Origin: Kordia sp. SMS9 | GTDB taxonomy: Bacteria > Bacteroidota > Bacteroidia > Flavobacteriales > Flavobacteriaceae | Direction of reading: 5' to 3' | NCBI RefSeq assembly: GCF_003352465.1 | Contig: NZ_CP031153.1 | Span: forward strand, 1,478,465 to 1,542,464 | DNA: 64,000 nucleotides | Part shown: one piece after another, positions 52,501-59,326 of the stretch | Layout of the letters: each line of letters begins with the position of its first letter | How positions within the stretch are numbered: position 1 is the stretch's first letter | Notes under the pieces: model-generated | The model's input: the letters and a program-made list of their open reading frames with translations, nothing else | Database searches by the model: none | What the model was told of the DNA's origin: nothing | Translations under genes and position numbers: made by a program

Positions 52501-53058
52501 TTATTAATCACAGGTGCGCCATTTGTTATTATGATGACCATGATGGGAATTATTTCCCTTGCGGGAATTGTGGTAAATAATGGTGTGGTTTTACTCGATT
52601 ATACACAATTACTGATTGATCGAAAAAAACATCAATTAAAAATTCCGAAAGACACCTATTTACCAATACCGCATGTATTTGAAGCTATCGTAAAAGCTGG
52701 AAAAGCGCGTTTGCGTCCTGTATTACTAACAGCAATTACAACGGTTTTAGGATTAATTCCGCTCGCCATCGGATTCAATATTGATTTCTTCTCGCTATTC
52801 AGTGAATTTGATCCAAAAATATATTTAGGAGGAGACAACGTCATATTCTGGGGACCATTAGCCTGGACAGTTATTTACGGATTGATTATTGCAACATTCC
52901 TAACGTTAATCATCGTTCCAATACTATTCTATCTCATTACGAAATTCAAATTTTGGGCGTTCAAAAGCAAACGTCCTATAGAATATGGTAGCATTATCAA
53001 CGACGCAGATGAAGATGACAACATCAACGAAATTGATTTACCGATAGAAACGGTGTAA
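49531..53058 (+). CDS. RND-family efflux permease
   Basis: The 1175-residue inner-membrane transporter has about 12 spans and two large periplasmic loops (about 45-350 and 600-880). The start is SWAIDNPTIIYIIMGLLLVLGLSAYFSMPRENFPE. TM4 reads GLGMLVDNGIVVVEN, where AcrB has VDDAIVVVEN, so one of the two proton-relay Asp residues is Asn. TM10 reads SLAGIVVNNGVVLLDY, without the usual Lys. The protein also has a segment of about 110 extra residues with added hydrophobic stretches around residues 505-560. It pumps unknown substrates with the adaptor and TolC. The operon ends at a strong terminator. Confidence 0.95.
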   Translation: MSDKKINKEFKLSSWAIDNPTIIYIIMGLLLVLGLSAYFSMPRENFPEIKETKIYISTIYPGNTAEDIEKLIVDPLEDQIKNISNVVEVTSTSQEDYGIIVVEFDEDITVEEAKTKIKDKVDTEKGGEDWPTFNGAKVEPNVFDLNISEETPILNINILGDYTVEKLKEYAEFLEDEIEDLEQIKQVDIRGAQEREVEVAVDVYKMMAAKVNFDDVKNAIANGNVTISAGNLISSGQRRTIRILGEIEEPKELNDFVVKSLDGPVYLRDIATVKFQEEDKTTYAREFGKRVVMLDVKKRAGKNMVAAAEKINVIIDDFKKEHEDLKVTITNDQSEKTINQVNDLVNNIIFGIILVVYILMFFLGFRNALFVGLAIPMSMFMSFMILNLLGYTMNTMILFALIMGLGMLVDNGIVVVENVYRLMDEEGMSRIEAAKKGIGEIAFPIIISTLTTVAAFVPLGMWPGVMGQFMIYFPITLSVVLGSSLFVAIFINSMMVSQFMEVGERELKLRQLLILTAVLLFLGVICYLIGGDARGLGTLFIFIAIMFWVYKYVLKPLARFFQTKILAALERAYERFLRYALTGWKSFAFSFGTFMLLIVTFAFFGQSIGSKRTKVEFFPDNKPNQIIVYIEYPQGTAIEKTNEITKSIEQRVYEVLRDDEYMEDGSNFLVESAVSQVGEGAGNPQTDGGSTAEMPHKGKITASMREYKFRKGKDSEVLRKKVTEALKGIYPGVAISVEKDAVGPPVGYPINIELEGKDYTKLIAEAEKLRDLINSKNIAGIEELKIDVNKGKPAMQVVVDREKAGELGVSAGQVGEQLRNSLFGVKAAVYKEDGEDYDIYVRFNQDNRYNKSSLFNQKLIFRNQMGQLKEIPVSAVTKQRNTSGFSAIKHNDYKRVVTVYSGLAPGYTDAAAIVDQIKAELGDEFKPEGIKVDFTGQIEEQEKQMIFLMSAFFAGLGLIMLILIFQFSSISKPTIIMIAIFLSLIGVFGGLLITGAPFVIMMTMMGIISLAGIVVNNGVVLLDYTQLLIDRKKHQLKIPKDTYLPIPHVFEAIVKAGKARLRPVLLTAITTVLGLIPLAIGFNIDFFSLFSEFDPKIYLGGDNVIFWGPLAWTVIYGLIIATFLTLIIVPILFYLITKFKFWAFKSKRPIEYGSIINDADEDDNINEIDLPIETV

Positions 53059-53080
53059 TAAAATAGAAACTTATAAAAAC

Positions 53081-53118
53081 AAAAAAATCCCGAAATCATA
53101 CAATTTCGGGATTTTTTT
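53081..53118. terminator. Strong bidirectional terminator
   Basis: A perfect 16-bp stem, AAAAAAATCCCGAAAT (53081-53096) and its complement (53103-53118), around CATACA. It sits between the convergent RND and MORN-like genes and has A/T tails for both directions. Confidence 0.92.
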
Positions 53119-53133
53119 ATGATCGTTAAAAAC

Positions 53134-53493
53134 TTATTTATTGCTAACTACCGTAGTAGAGCGTTTCCAAGTATTAACGTCTTTAATTTTACTATTTGCA
53201 TAATCTACTTCACTCAAACGATCTGTATTCCAAAAGAACCACTTTCCTACTTTTTGTCCTTTATCGTAGTTTCCAACAGCAGTTTTCTTTCCGTTTACGT
53301 CAAATGATTTCCATTCTCCTTGCAACTTTCCATCGAGGGTAAAAAAACCTGTTTGTGCTACTTCACCATTGGCATGATAATATGTAGCTTCAATCAAATC
53401 TCCTTTTTTCTCTAAGGTTGGTTTCTTGTCGTTTTGCGCAAATGCAGTCAGTCCTGAAACTAGGAAAACTGCTATTAAAAGTAATTTCTTCAT
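53134..53493 (-). CDS. Secreted MORN-like repeat protein
   Basis: The 119-residue protein has a signal peptide (MKKLLLIAVFLVSGLTAFAQ). Three short MORN/YwqK-like repeats follow: ATYYHANGEVAQTGFF, LDGKLQGEWKSFDVNGKKTAVGNY, DKGQKVGKWFFWNTDRLSEVDY. Such repeats form small beta hairpins found in secreted and antitoxin-like proteins. The role is unknown. It is monocistronic and is followed by the shared terminator at 53081-53118. Confidence 0.82.
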   Translation of the reverse strand: MKKLLLIAVFLVSGLTAFAQNDKKPTLEKKGDLIEATYYHANGEVAQTGFFTLDGKLQGEWKSFDVNGKKTAVGNYDKGQKVGKWFFWNTDRLSEVDYANSKIKDVNTWKRSTTVVSNK

Positions 53494-53745
53494 GTCTATA
53501 TATTTTTAATAATTTGAGGCTTCTGTTAATATTTACATTACAAACTTAACGTTTTTTTTACTTTCAAGCAACATTTGCATAACATTAAATTAACATTGGA
53601 ATCGAAAAATACTGTATTTCAGCAGTTTAATGATGGTTTTAATAATAACATTCAGCCAAAAAAGGGGAAAAACACCTATTCGTAATTAGGGTTAAGATGG
53701 CAGTTATTCATCAGATTAGCATGTATTTTTGAGAAAAACTAAAAC

Positions 53746-53887
53746 TAATACCAATTTACACATAAAATGATGTTTATAAACTCGTTCATTTGGCAGTTTA
53801 GTTCTTTGTGAATACGTTCCGTAGCTAAGGCTATACAGCCAAAGCAACTTCGTATCCAAAACACCATTTTAAATGTAAATTGATATA
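53746..53887. mobile_element. MITE-like non-autonomous element, 142 bp
   Basis: The ends are imperfect inverted repeats: ATACCAATTTACACATAAAA on the left (from 53748) and, read inward from the right, TATCAATTTACATTTAAAAT (from 53886). A near-identical end sequence stands alone at 62231-62256. The internal 85 bp have no coding capacity. It lies in a 414-bp gap (53494-53907) with no gene, ending 20 bp before the DUF6345-like ATG, so it may supply or disrupt that gene's promoter. No encoding transposase was identified. Confidence 0.5.
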
Positions 53888-53907
53888 ATTTAAAAAAACT
53901 ACTACTT

Positions 53908-54585
53908 ATGGGGGCAATTGGAATAGAATGGGTAAACCAATATAATGGCAACGCTTCTGATCTTAATAATAACGATGACAATGCCAGAGGTTTTTATAAC
54001 ACGCTGCATGGCACGCGACAATTTGATTATGGAGATAACCTAGCTTGGGATCAAGATTTTGAAAAATCAGGAAAAGGATCGCCAAACGCGGGAACTGATA
54101 CAACATATATTGATAATGTTGATATTGCTTTTTTCTCAGGTCACGGTGCTAGAGATTATTTATTATTTGGTCGAAACGATCGCGACAATGCAAAAGCCCG
54201 AAATACAGAAATGGAATTGGGCGACAAAGACTTAGAATGGATTGTTTTTGATGGATGCAATGCACTAGATTTTAACGGCTTATGGAACCGTTGGGGTTGG
54301 GGCGTTTTTAAAGGATTGCACTATATTTTAGGATTTGCAACAATTTGTTATGACAGAAAAAGTAGAGGGAAAAAATTTGCCAACCGATTAAATGATGGCT
54401 GGACCATGCGTGAAGCATGGATAAAAGCTTGTAAAGAAACGGAACCTAATGCAACAAAATGGGCGTATTTACGTGCCAACGAAGGCGGAATTACTACCTA
54501 TAACGATCATTGGCATGGAAAAGGATTTGTAAGTCCAGATCCTGACAATCCTGATATGTTACTATACCTTAACGGAAATTGCTAA
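53908..54585 (+). CDS. DUF6345-like protein with caspase-type His/Cys pair
   Basis: The 225-residue protein has no signal peptide. DIAFFSGHGARDYLLFG (His79) and WIVFDGCNALDF (Cys117) sit at the ends of two predicted strands 38 residues apart, as in clan CD (caspase/gingipain-like) peptidases, where the dyad is HG and a Cys after a hydrophobic strand. The following HYILGFATICYDRKSRGKKFA and GWTMREAWIKACKE fit the rest of the alpha/beta fold. The overall pattern recalls DUF6345 proteins. Protease activity is an inference. It is the first gene of a two-gene unit with 54603-55502 (17 bp gap), directly downstream of a MITE-like element. Confidence 0.75.
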   Translation: MGAIGIEWVNQYNGNASDLNNNDDNARGFYNTLHGTRQFDYGDNLAWDQDFEKSGKGSPNAGTDTTYIDNVDIAFFSGHGARDYLLFGRNDRDNAKARNTEMELGDKDLEWIVFDGCNALDFNGLWNRWGWGVFKGLHYILGFATICYDRKSRGKKFANRLNDGWTMREAWIKACKETEPNATKWAYLRANEGGITTYNDHWHGKGFVSPDPDNPDMLLYLNGNC

Positions 54586-54602
54586 TTATAAAAATCACAA
54601 AG

Positions 54603-55502
54603 ATGAACGATTCATTATTCAAAATAAACACAAAATTACCAAAGCACGTTGGCGACATATTCATGTATAAAACCTTTCACTTTGGTACAGCATCCACTAG
54701 AAACAGAGACTATGCCGATTATGTGATGAAACGTGTGGAATTTTTGCGCTCCAACTTCAAAACGGAAGGTGAACTTAGAGATTTAGGCGAACAACTGATC
54801 ATCAAAAATGAAAAAGAAGCGTTGGAAATTTACACTGCAAGCGATTCTTTTTGGTGGACCGATCGCGTGAATGCATTCAGTGAAAATAGAAAACTTTCAG
54901 AAAATCTTCCAGACCGAGATGAAGCTACAAAAAATGCAGTTCAATTGTTAGAAAAACTAAAAATTGACACCCAATTCATGAAATTACAATCGGTAACTAA
55001 CAATATTGCGGCTTTTAGCCGATCGCCAAAAGACGAAAAAGGAGAACAATATCCAACAAGCGTCAATATAAATTTTTCGTATGAATTGGACGGATTTCCA
55101 TTATTTGGTTCGGGTGCTAAAACCCAAGTATCATACGTCACAAAAGATCAATCTGTGGAGGTTTTACATTTTTACAGAACGCCCAAACAGGCAGGTAAAA
55201 TAGCGATCATTTCACCTGAAGAAGCATTGCAGCAAGTGTTAGACAATTCTCGTTTTGCTACTATCAAAGAACAAGGAAAAAGCTCTGGGGAAATCACGGA
55301 TGTAAGTTTAGGGTATTACACTGCAGATCCAACCGACTTACAACGCTACTTGCTTCCAGTGTATAAAGTACAAGGAAATGTATCTACACCGCTGCTTGAA
55401 AATTACGAGTTCAACTTATATGTCATTGCTGCGAAAGAAAGTCAAGACAAAGCCAAACAAACAGGCTTGGTTAATCAGCCATTGGACACGGTTTTCAACT
55501 AA
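54603..55502 (+). CDS. Unknown protein paired with the caspase-like gene
   Basis: The ATG at 54603 gives 299 residues; an in-frame extension to 54579 would overlap the neighbour. There is no signal peptide or Cys. The first 110 residues are helical and charged. The rest is strand-rich: TSVNINFSYELDGFPLFGSG (about 154-173), VEVLHFYRTPKQAGKIAIIS, SPEEALQQVLDNSRFATIKE (about 199-218) and RYLLPVYKVQGN (about 245-256). The order strand - EEAL helix - strands ending in LPVY-V-G resembles PepSY/YycI-type folds, which occur as inhibitory propeptides of peptidases. An inhibitor or substrate of the upstream protein is a guess from this and the gene order. It ends in a terminator. Confidence 0.7.
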   Translation: MNDSLFKINTKLPKHVGDIFMYKTFHFGTASTRNRDYADYVMKRVEFLRSNFKTEGELRDLGEQLIIKNEKEALEIYTASDSFWWTDRVNAFSENRKLSENLPDRDEATKNAVQLLEKLKIDTQFMKLQSVTNNIAAFSRSPKDEKGEQYPTSVNINFSYELDGFPLFGSGAKTQVSYVTKDQSVEVLHFYRTPKQAGKIAIISPEEALQQVLDNSRFATIKEQGKSSGEITDVSLGYYTADPTDLQRYLLPVYKVQGNVSTPLLENYEFNLYVIAAKESQDKAKQTGLVNQPLDTVFN

Positions 55503-55521
55503 TAAAACTGCCAAGAATACT

Positions 55522-55557
55522 AAGCGCTTCACAAACTATTGTGGAGCGTTTTTTTAT
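55522..55557 (+). terminator. Terminator after the caspase-like two-gene unit
   Basis: AGCGCTTCACAA (55523-55534) pairs with TTGTGGAGCGTT (55539-55550) with two G-U pairs, followed by TTTTT. Confidence 0.75.
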
Positions 55558-55661
55558 TTGTGAAAATGTCATATCGAGCGCAGTCGAGATATCAATGAAA
55601 AGAATAGTATCATTTTCAAATTTATTTCCACTTCCAACACACTTCATCCACTAAAAACTTG

Positions 55662-55669
55662 TAAATTTG
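55662..55669 (+). promoter_or_regulatory. Predicted aspS promoter -7 box (TAAATTTG)
   Basis: A perfect TAnnTTTG box 21 nt before the aspS ATG at 55691. No convincing -33 TTG. Confidence 0.5.
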
Positions 55670-55690
55670 CGCTTTTAAAATCGCATACAC

Positions 55691-57448
55691 ATGTACAGAT
55701 CACATAGTTGTGGTGAACTAAGAGCATCACACATTTCACAAGAAGTTACCTTAGCAGGTTGGGTTCAAAAGTCTAGAGATAAAGGATTTATGATTTGGGT
55801 AGATCTCCGCGATCGCTACGGAATCACACAATTAATCTTCGATGAAGAACGCACACCAACAACCGTTTTTGAAACCGCAAAAACACTTGGTCGCGAATTC
55901 GTAATTCAAGTGAAAGGAAACGTGATAGAACGTGAAGCGAAAAACGCAAAAATGCCTACGGGCGATATTGAAATTTTAGTAACCGAATTAACGGTGCTTA
56001 ACGCTTCATTATTGCCACCATTTACGATTGAAGATGAAACGGATGGAGGAGAAGATATCCGAATGAAATATCGCTACCTAGACATTCGTCGAAATCCTGT
56101 AAAAGACAGTCTCATCTTTCGTCATAAAGTAACGATGGAAGTGCGCAAATACTTGTCTTCGCAAGAATTTATTGAGGTAGAAACGCCATACTTAATCAAA
56201 TCGACACCAGAAGGCGCACGTGATTTTGTAGTGCCTTCTCGTATGAATGAAGGACAATTTTACGCCTTGCCACAATCGCCACAAACCTTCAAACAATTAT
56301 TGATGGTGGGCGGAATGGACAAATACTTTCAAATTGTAAAATGCTTTCGCGATGAAGATTTACGTGCCGACAGACAACCAGAATTTACGCAAATTGACTG
56401 CGAAATGGCGTTTGTAGAACAAGAAGATATTTTAAACGTATTTGAAGGACTAACGCGTCACTTACTCAAAGAAATCAAAGGAATAGAAGTAGATAAATTC
56501 CCAAGAATGACCTTTGATCATGCCATGAAAACCTACGGAAATGACAAACCAGACATTCGTTTTGGAATGGAATTTGGCGAGTTAAACGAAGTAGCACAAC
56601 ACAAAGAATTCAACGTATTCAATTCGGCAGAATTGGTGGTTGGAATTGCCGTTCCTGAAGCTGCAAGTTACACACGAAAGCAAATTGACAAACTCATTGA
56701 TTGGGTAAAACGTCCACAAGTTGGTGCGCTCGGAATGGTCTATGTAAAATGCAATGAAGATGGAAGCTTCAAATCATCGGTAGATAAATTCTACGACCAA
56801 GAAGATTTGGCAAAATGGGCGGAAGTTACAGGAGCCAAGCCAGGTGATTTAATCTGTGTATTATCAGGGAATACCAATAAAGTTCGTGCGCAACTAAGCG
56901 CCTTACGTATGGAAATGGCAGAACGCTTAAACTTGCGAAATCCAAAAGAATTTGCGCCACTTTGGGTGGTAGATTTTCCGTTGTTAGAACTCGACGAAGA
57001 AACAGGACACTATCACGCCATGCACCATCCATTTACGTCTCCAAAACCAGGACAATTACAATTATTAGACAGCAATCCTGGCGATGTAAAAGCAAACGCG
57101 TATGATTTGGTCTTAAACGGAAATGAAATCGGTGGTGGATCTATTCGTATTCACGATAAAGAAATGCAAGCTGTCATGTTTAAGCATTTAGGATTTACCG
57201 AAGAAGAAGCGAAAGCGCAATTCGGGTTCTTAATGGACGCTTTCCAATACGGAGCGCCGCCACATGGTGGATTGGCGTTTGGATTGGATAGATTGGTTGC
57301 CATTTTAGGCGGACAAGAAACGATTCGTGATTTCATTGCGTTCCCAAAAAACAATTCTGGTCGTGATGTCATGATTGATGCACCTGCGCCAATTGATTCG
57401 GAACAATTAAAAGAACTCAGTATACAGCTGAATATACAAGAAAAATAA
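55691..57448 (+). CDS. aspS: Aspartyl-tRNA synthetase
   Basis: AspRS charges tRNA(Asp) (and tRNA(Asn) in non-discriminating forms). The 585-residue class II enzyme has an N-terminal OB-fold anticodon-binding domain (about 15-110: [26 protein letters not shown]), motif 2 [18 protein letters not shown] (about 217-234), a bacterial GAD insert (about 300-420) and motif 3 [15 protein letters not shown] (about 533-547). Flipping-loop and AMP-site features fit bacterial AspRS. It starts after a TAAATTTG box. The imperfect inverted repeat at 57457-57550 follows its stop. Confidence 0.98.
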   Translation: MYRSHSCGELRASHISQEVTLAGWVQKSRDKGFMIWVDLRDRYGITQLIFDEERTPTTVFETAKTLGREFVIQVKGNVIEREAKNAKMPTGDIEILVTELTVLNASLLPPFTIEDETDGGEDIRMKYRYLDIRRNPVKDSLIFRHKVTMEVRKYLSSQEFIEVETPYLIKSTPEGARDFVVPSRMNEGQFYALPQSPQTFKQLLMVGGMDKYFQIVKCFRDEDLRADRQPEFTQIDCEMAFVEQEDILNVFEGLTRHLLKEIKGIEVDKFPRMTFDHAMKTYGNDKPDIRFGMEFGELNEVAQHKEFNVFNSAELVVGIAVPEAASYTRKQIDKLIDWVKRPQVGALGMVYVKCNEDGSFKSSVDKFYDQEDLAKWAEVTGAKPGDLICVLSGNTNKVRAQLSALRMEMAERLNLRNPKEFAPLWVVDFPLLELDEETGHYHAMHHPFTSPKPGQLQLLDSNPGDVKANAYDLVLNGNEIGGGSIRIHDKEMQAVMFKHLGFTEEEAKAQFGFLMDAFQYGAPPHGGLAFGLDRLVAILGGQETIRDFIAFPKNNSGRDVMIDAPAPIDSEQLKELSIQLNIQEK

Positions 57449-57456
57449 ACAGTAAA

Positions 57457-57550
57457 AAGGCTGTCTAAAAAGAAATAAAATATTAAGCCAAACCTTTCGT
57501 TGAACTAGATTCATTATTGATTTGGTTTTCAAAACTTCTTAGACAGCTTT
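57457..57550. repeat. 94-bp imperfect inverted repeat (MITE-like or terminator)
   Basis: AAGGCTGTCTAAAAAG (57457-57472) pairs with CTTCTTAGACAGCTTT (57535-57550) at 14 of 16 positions. Inner segments about 57484-57494 and 57519-57530 also pair weakly. Ends of this form (GGCTGTCTAAAA) are typical of IS/MITE termini in the phylum. It separates aspS from the convergent peptide gene. Confidence 0.6.
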
Positions 57551-57557
57551 ATTATCT

Positions 57558-57734
57558 CTAATTCATTTGGCAACCTCTGTTTGGACATGAAAATTTGAAC
57601 GATGGATCACAGGTAATACTCAATTGGTCACACTGCCATTCTAAAGCACTTGCGCCTCCTTTTACAACGGTACAACGTAAATTGCTAATGGTTTTCTTTG
57701 AAAACTGTAATTTTTCTAATGTTTTCTTTTTCAT
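57558..57734 (-). CDS. GG-leader Cys-rich peptide, lanthipeptide-like precursor (third copy)
   Basis: This 58-residue peptide has leader MKKKTLEKLQFSKKTISNLR, GG at residues 26-27, and a core ASALEWQCDQLSITCDPSFK... with four Cys and the ending CPNRGCQMN; a fifth Cys is in the leader. The leader closely matches the two peptides at 1429-1822 (K.L.FSKKTI..L), while the core is unrelated except for Cys and Ser/Thr content. It stands alone between aspS and a lipoprotein gene, 56 kb away from the other two. A possible promoter (TTG, 20 nt, TATTTTTA) is about 65-95 bp upstream. No modification enzymes are nearby. Confidence 0.7.
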   Translation of the reverse strand: MKKKTLEKLQFSKKTISNLRCTVVKGGASALEWQCDQLSITCDPSFKFSCPNRGCQMN

Positions 57735-57966
57735 AACTTTCTTTTTTAGTTAAAGATTAATTTTTGCCATTTGTAAGAATGACTTTTCTCACATAAAAAT
57801 ACAACTTTTTCAAAAAACTTTCAATTTTGATCCATAATGAAGAGTGTAGCTTCTAAAAGCTTACTTATTTGTCATTAATAAAACTAAAAAAGTAATTCAT
57901 ACTAACAGATACGTTGTATGTTGAAAATTGATCGTATTTCTGATTAATTTTAGATATTTTTGCAGT

Positions 57967-58506
57967 ATGAGAACAATCAAAACTCGAAAAATATATAGCA
58001 TTGCTATCGTGTTAGCCATTTGCGTTGCTTCTTGCGAACAGCTACCAAAAGAAGAAACCTATATTCCCACAGAAAATGCATTTACTTCAGATGCACATTA
58101 TATTGATCCTGCAACAGCGTTGCTAAGTGACGGATTTTCAGCCTGTAATGAAGACTATATTTTGCAATATTACAATCCAGAATATGCACAGTATAGCCAA
58201 GGGAAAAATGGATTGCGTAACTTTATCTTGTCAAACTATCAAAACAAAAACTATACAGATTCTGGCTATCTCAACATTCGCTTTGTCATCAATTGCAAAG
58301 GAGAAGCAGGACGGTATGTGATTCATGAAAACGACTTGGATTTACAACCAAAAACATTTAACAAAGACTTAAAAGAACAACTTTTTGGGTTGACCACGCA
58401 ACTTAAAGAATGGACGCCAAACTTTATACGTGGCAATTTTTACGATACATACATGTACATCTCATACCGAATAGAAAATGGAAACATTACAGAAATTCTT
58501 CCTTAG
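57967..58506 (+). CDS. Lipoprotein with TonB C-terminal-like domain
   Basis: The ATG at 57967 gives 179 residues; the frame extends to 57928, but a perfect TATTTTTG box (57955-57962) lies in between. The lipoprotein signal ends VASCEQ (Cys at about 23). The middle and C-terminal part (SGYLNIRFVINCKGEAGRYVI, ..LKEWTPNFIRGNFYDTYMYISYRIENG) resembles the C-terminal domain of TonB-like energy transducers, without a TonB anchor or Pro-rich spacer, so it may be a periplasmic partner rather than a transducer. Its last 29 bp overlap the start of the TPR lipoprotein gene. Confidence 0.75.
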   Translation: MRTIKTRKIYSIAIVLAICVASCEQLPKEETYIPTENAFTSDAHYIDPATALLSDGFSACNEDYILQYYNPEYAQYSQGKNGLRNFILSNYQNKNYTDSGYLNIRFVINCKGEAGRYVIHENDLDLQPKTFNKDLKEQLFGLTTQLKEWTPNFIRGNFYDTYMYISYRIENGNITEILP

Positions 58507-59296
58507 TATACTAGCGATATCAGTATTGTGTGCTTGCGAAGATGAAAGCGAGCGAAAAAAACGTGCCTTAGAGAGTTTTCAACGCGGAATGAAACATTAC
58601 CAAGGATCTCAAAACGGAATCAACGCATTTGCGAGAGCTGTAGAACTCGATCCGACACATGCAGAATCGTGGCGCGAATTGTCCATTCCTTTCCTAAAAA
58701 GAGGCATGCCACATTTGTGGAAAAAATACATTGACAAAGCGGTGGAACTCGATCCTATTGCTTGGCAAGGCTATCGTGGATACAATTATTTGTGGTTTTA
58801 TCGCGATTATAAAAGTGCCATTGCCGATTTTGATGCAACAGACACACTTACGCCAAACTTTATAGACAATCCGCAAGGACATAGTGTCGATTATTGGCGC
58901 GGAATTGCTTATTTGGGCTTAAAAGATTACAAAAACAGTATTGCCTATTTTGACAAACACATTCAAAAAGAAATTGACGAAAGTGGTGAAGATTGGGTAG
59001 AACATGAAGCATTTCTATATCGCGGCATCGCACATTATGAAGCTGGAAACGACGAAAAAGCACTGAAAGATTTAAACACCTTACTCAAATACAATGCAGA
59101 CTTTGCTGATCCGAAATATTACAAAGCGGCAATTATTGCAAAAAAAGATACAAAAGCAGCGTTGCAAATTCTTGAAGAAGCAATTCAAGATTTCCAAAAT
59201 GGTTACACGGATAAGCGTCCGTACGTAGAAACCATTCGTCAACTCTATTTGGAAGATTATACAAACCTACAAGCGAAATTGGAAACGATGGATTAG
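58478..59296 (+). CDS. TPR-repeat lipoprotein
   Basis: The 272-residue protein has signal FFLSILAISVLCACEDE (lipidation Cys about 20). At least five tetratricopeptide-like repeats follow: ALESFQRGMKHYQGSQNGINAFARAVELDPTHAE (split here), WKKYIDKAVELDPIAW, YKSAIADFDATDTLTPN, YKNSIAYFDKHIQ and DEKALKDLNTLLKYNAD. TPRs mediate protein contacts, here in the periplasm. The gene overlaps the preceding lipoprotein gene by 29 bp, so their products are likely made together and may form a complex. Confidence 0.88.
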   Translation: METLQKFFLSILAISVLCACEDESERKKRALESFQRGMKHYQGSQNGINAFARAVELDPTHAESWRELSIPFLKRGMPHLWKKYIDKAVELDPIAWQGYRGYNYLWFYRDYKSAIADFDATDTLTPNFIDNPQGHSVDYWRGIAYLGLKDYKNSIAYFDKHIQKEIDESGEDWVEHEAFLYRGIAHYEAGNDEKALKDLNTLLKYNADFADPKYYKAAIIAKKDTKAALQILEEAIQDFQNGYTDKRPYVETIRQLYLEDYTNLQAKLETMD

Positions 59297-59326
59297 ATTT
59301 GTACTTTTAAAAGATACAAACGCAAG

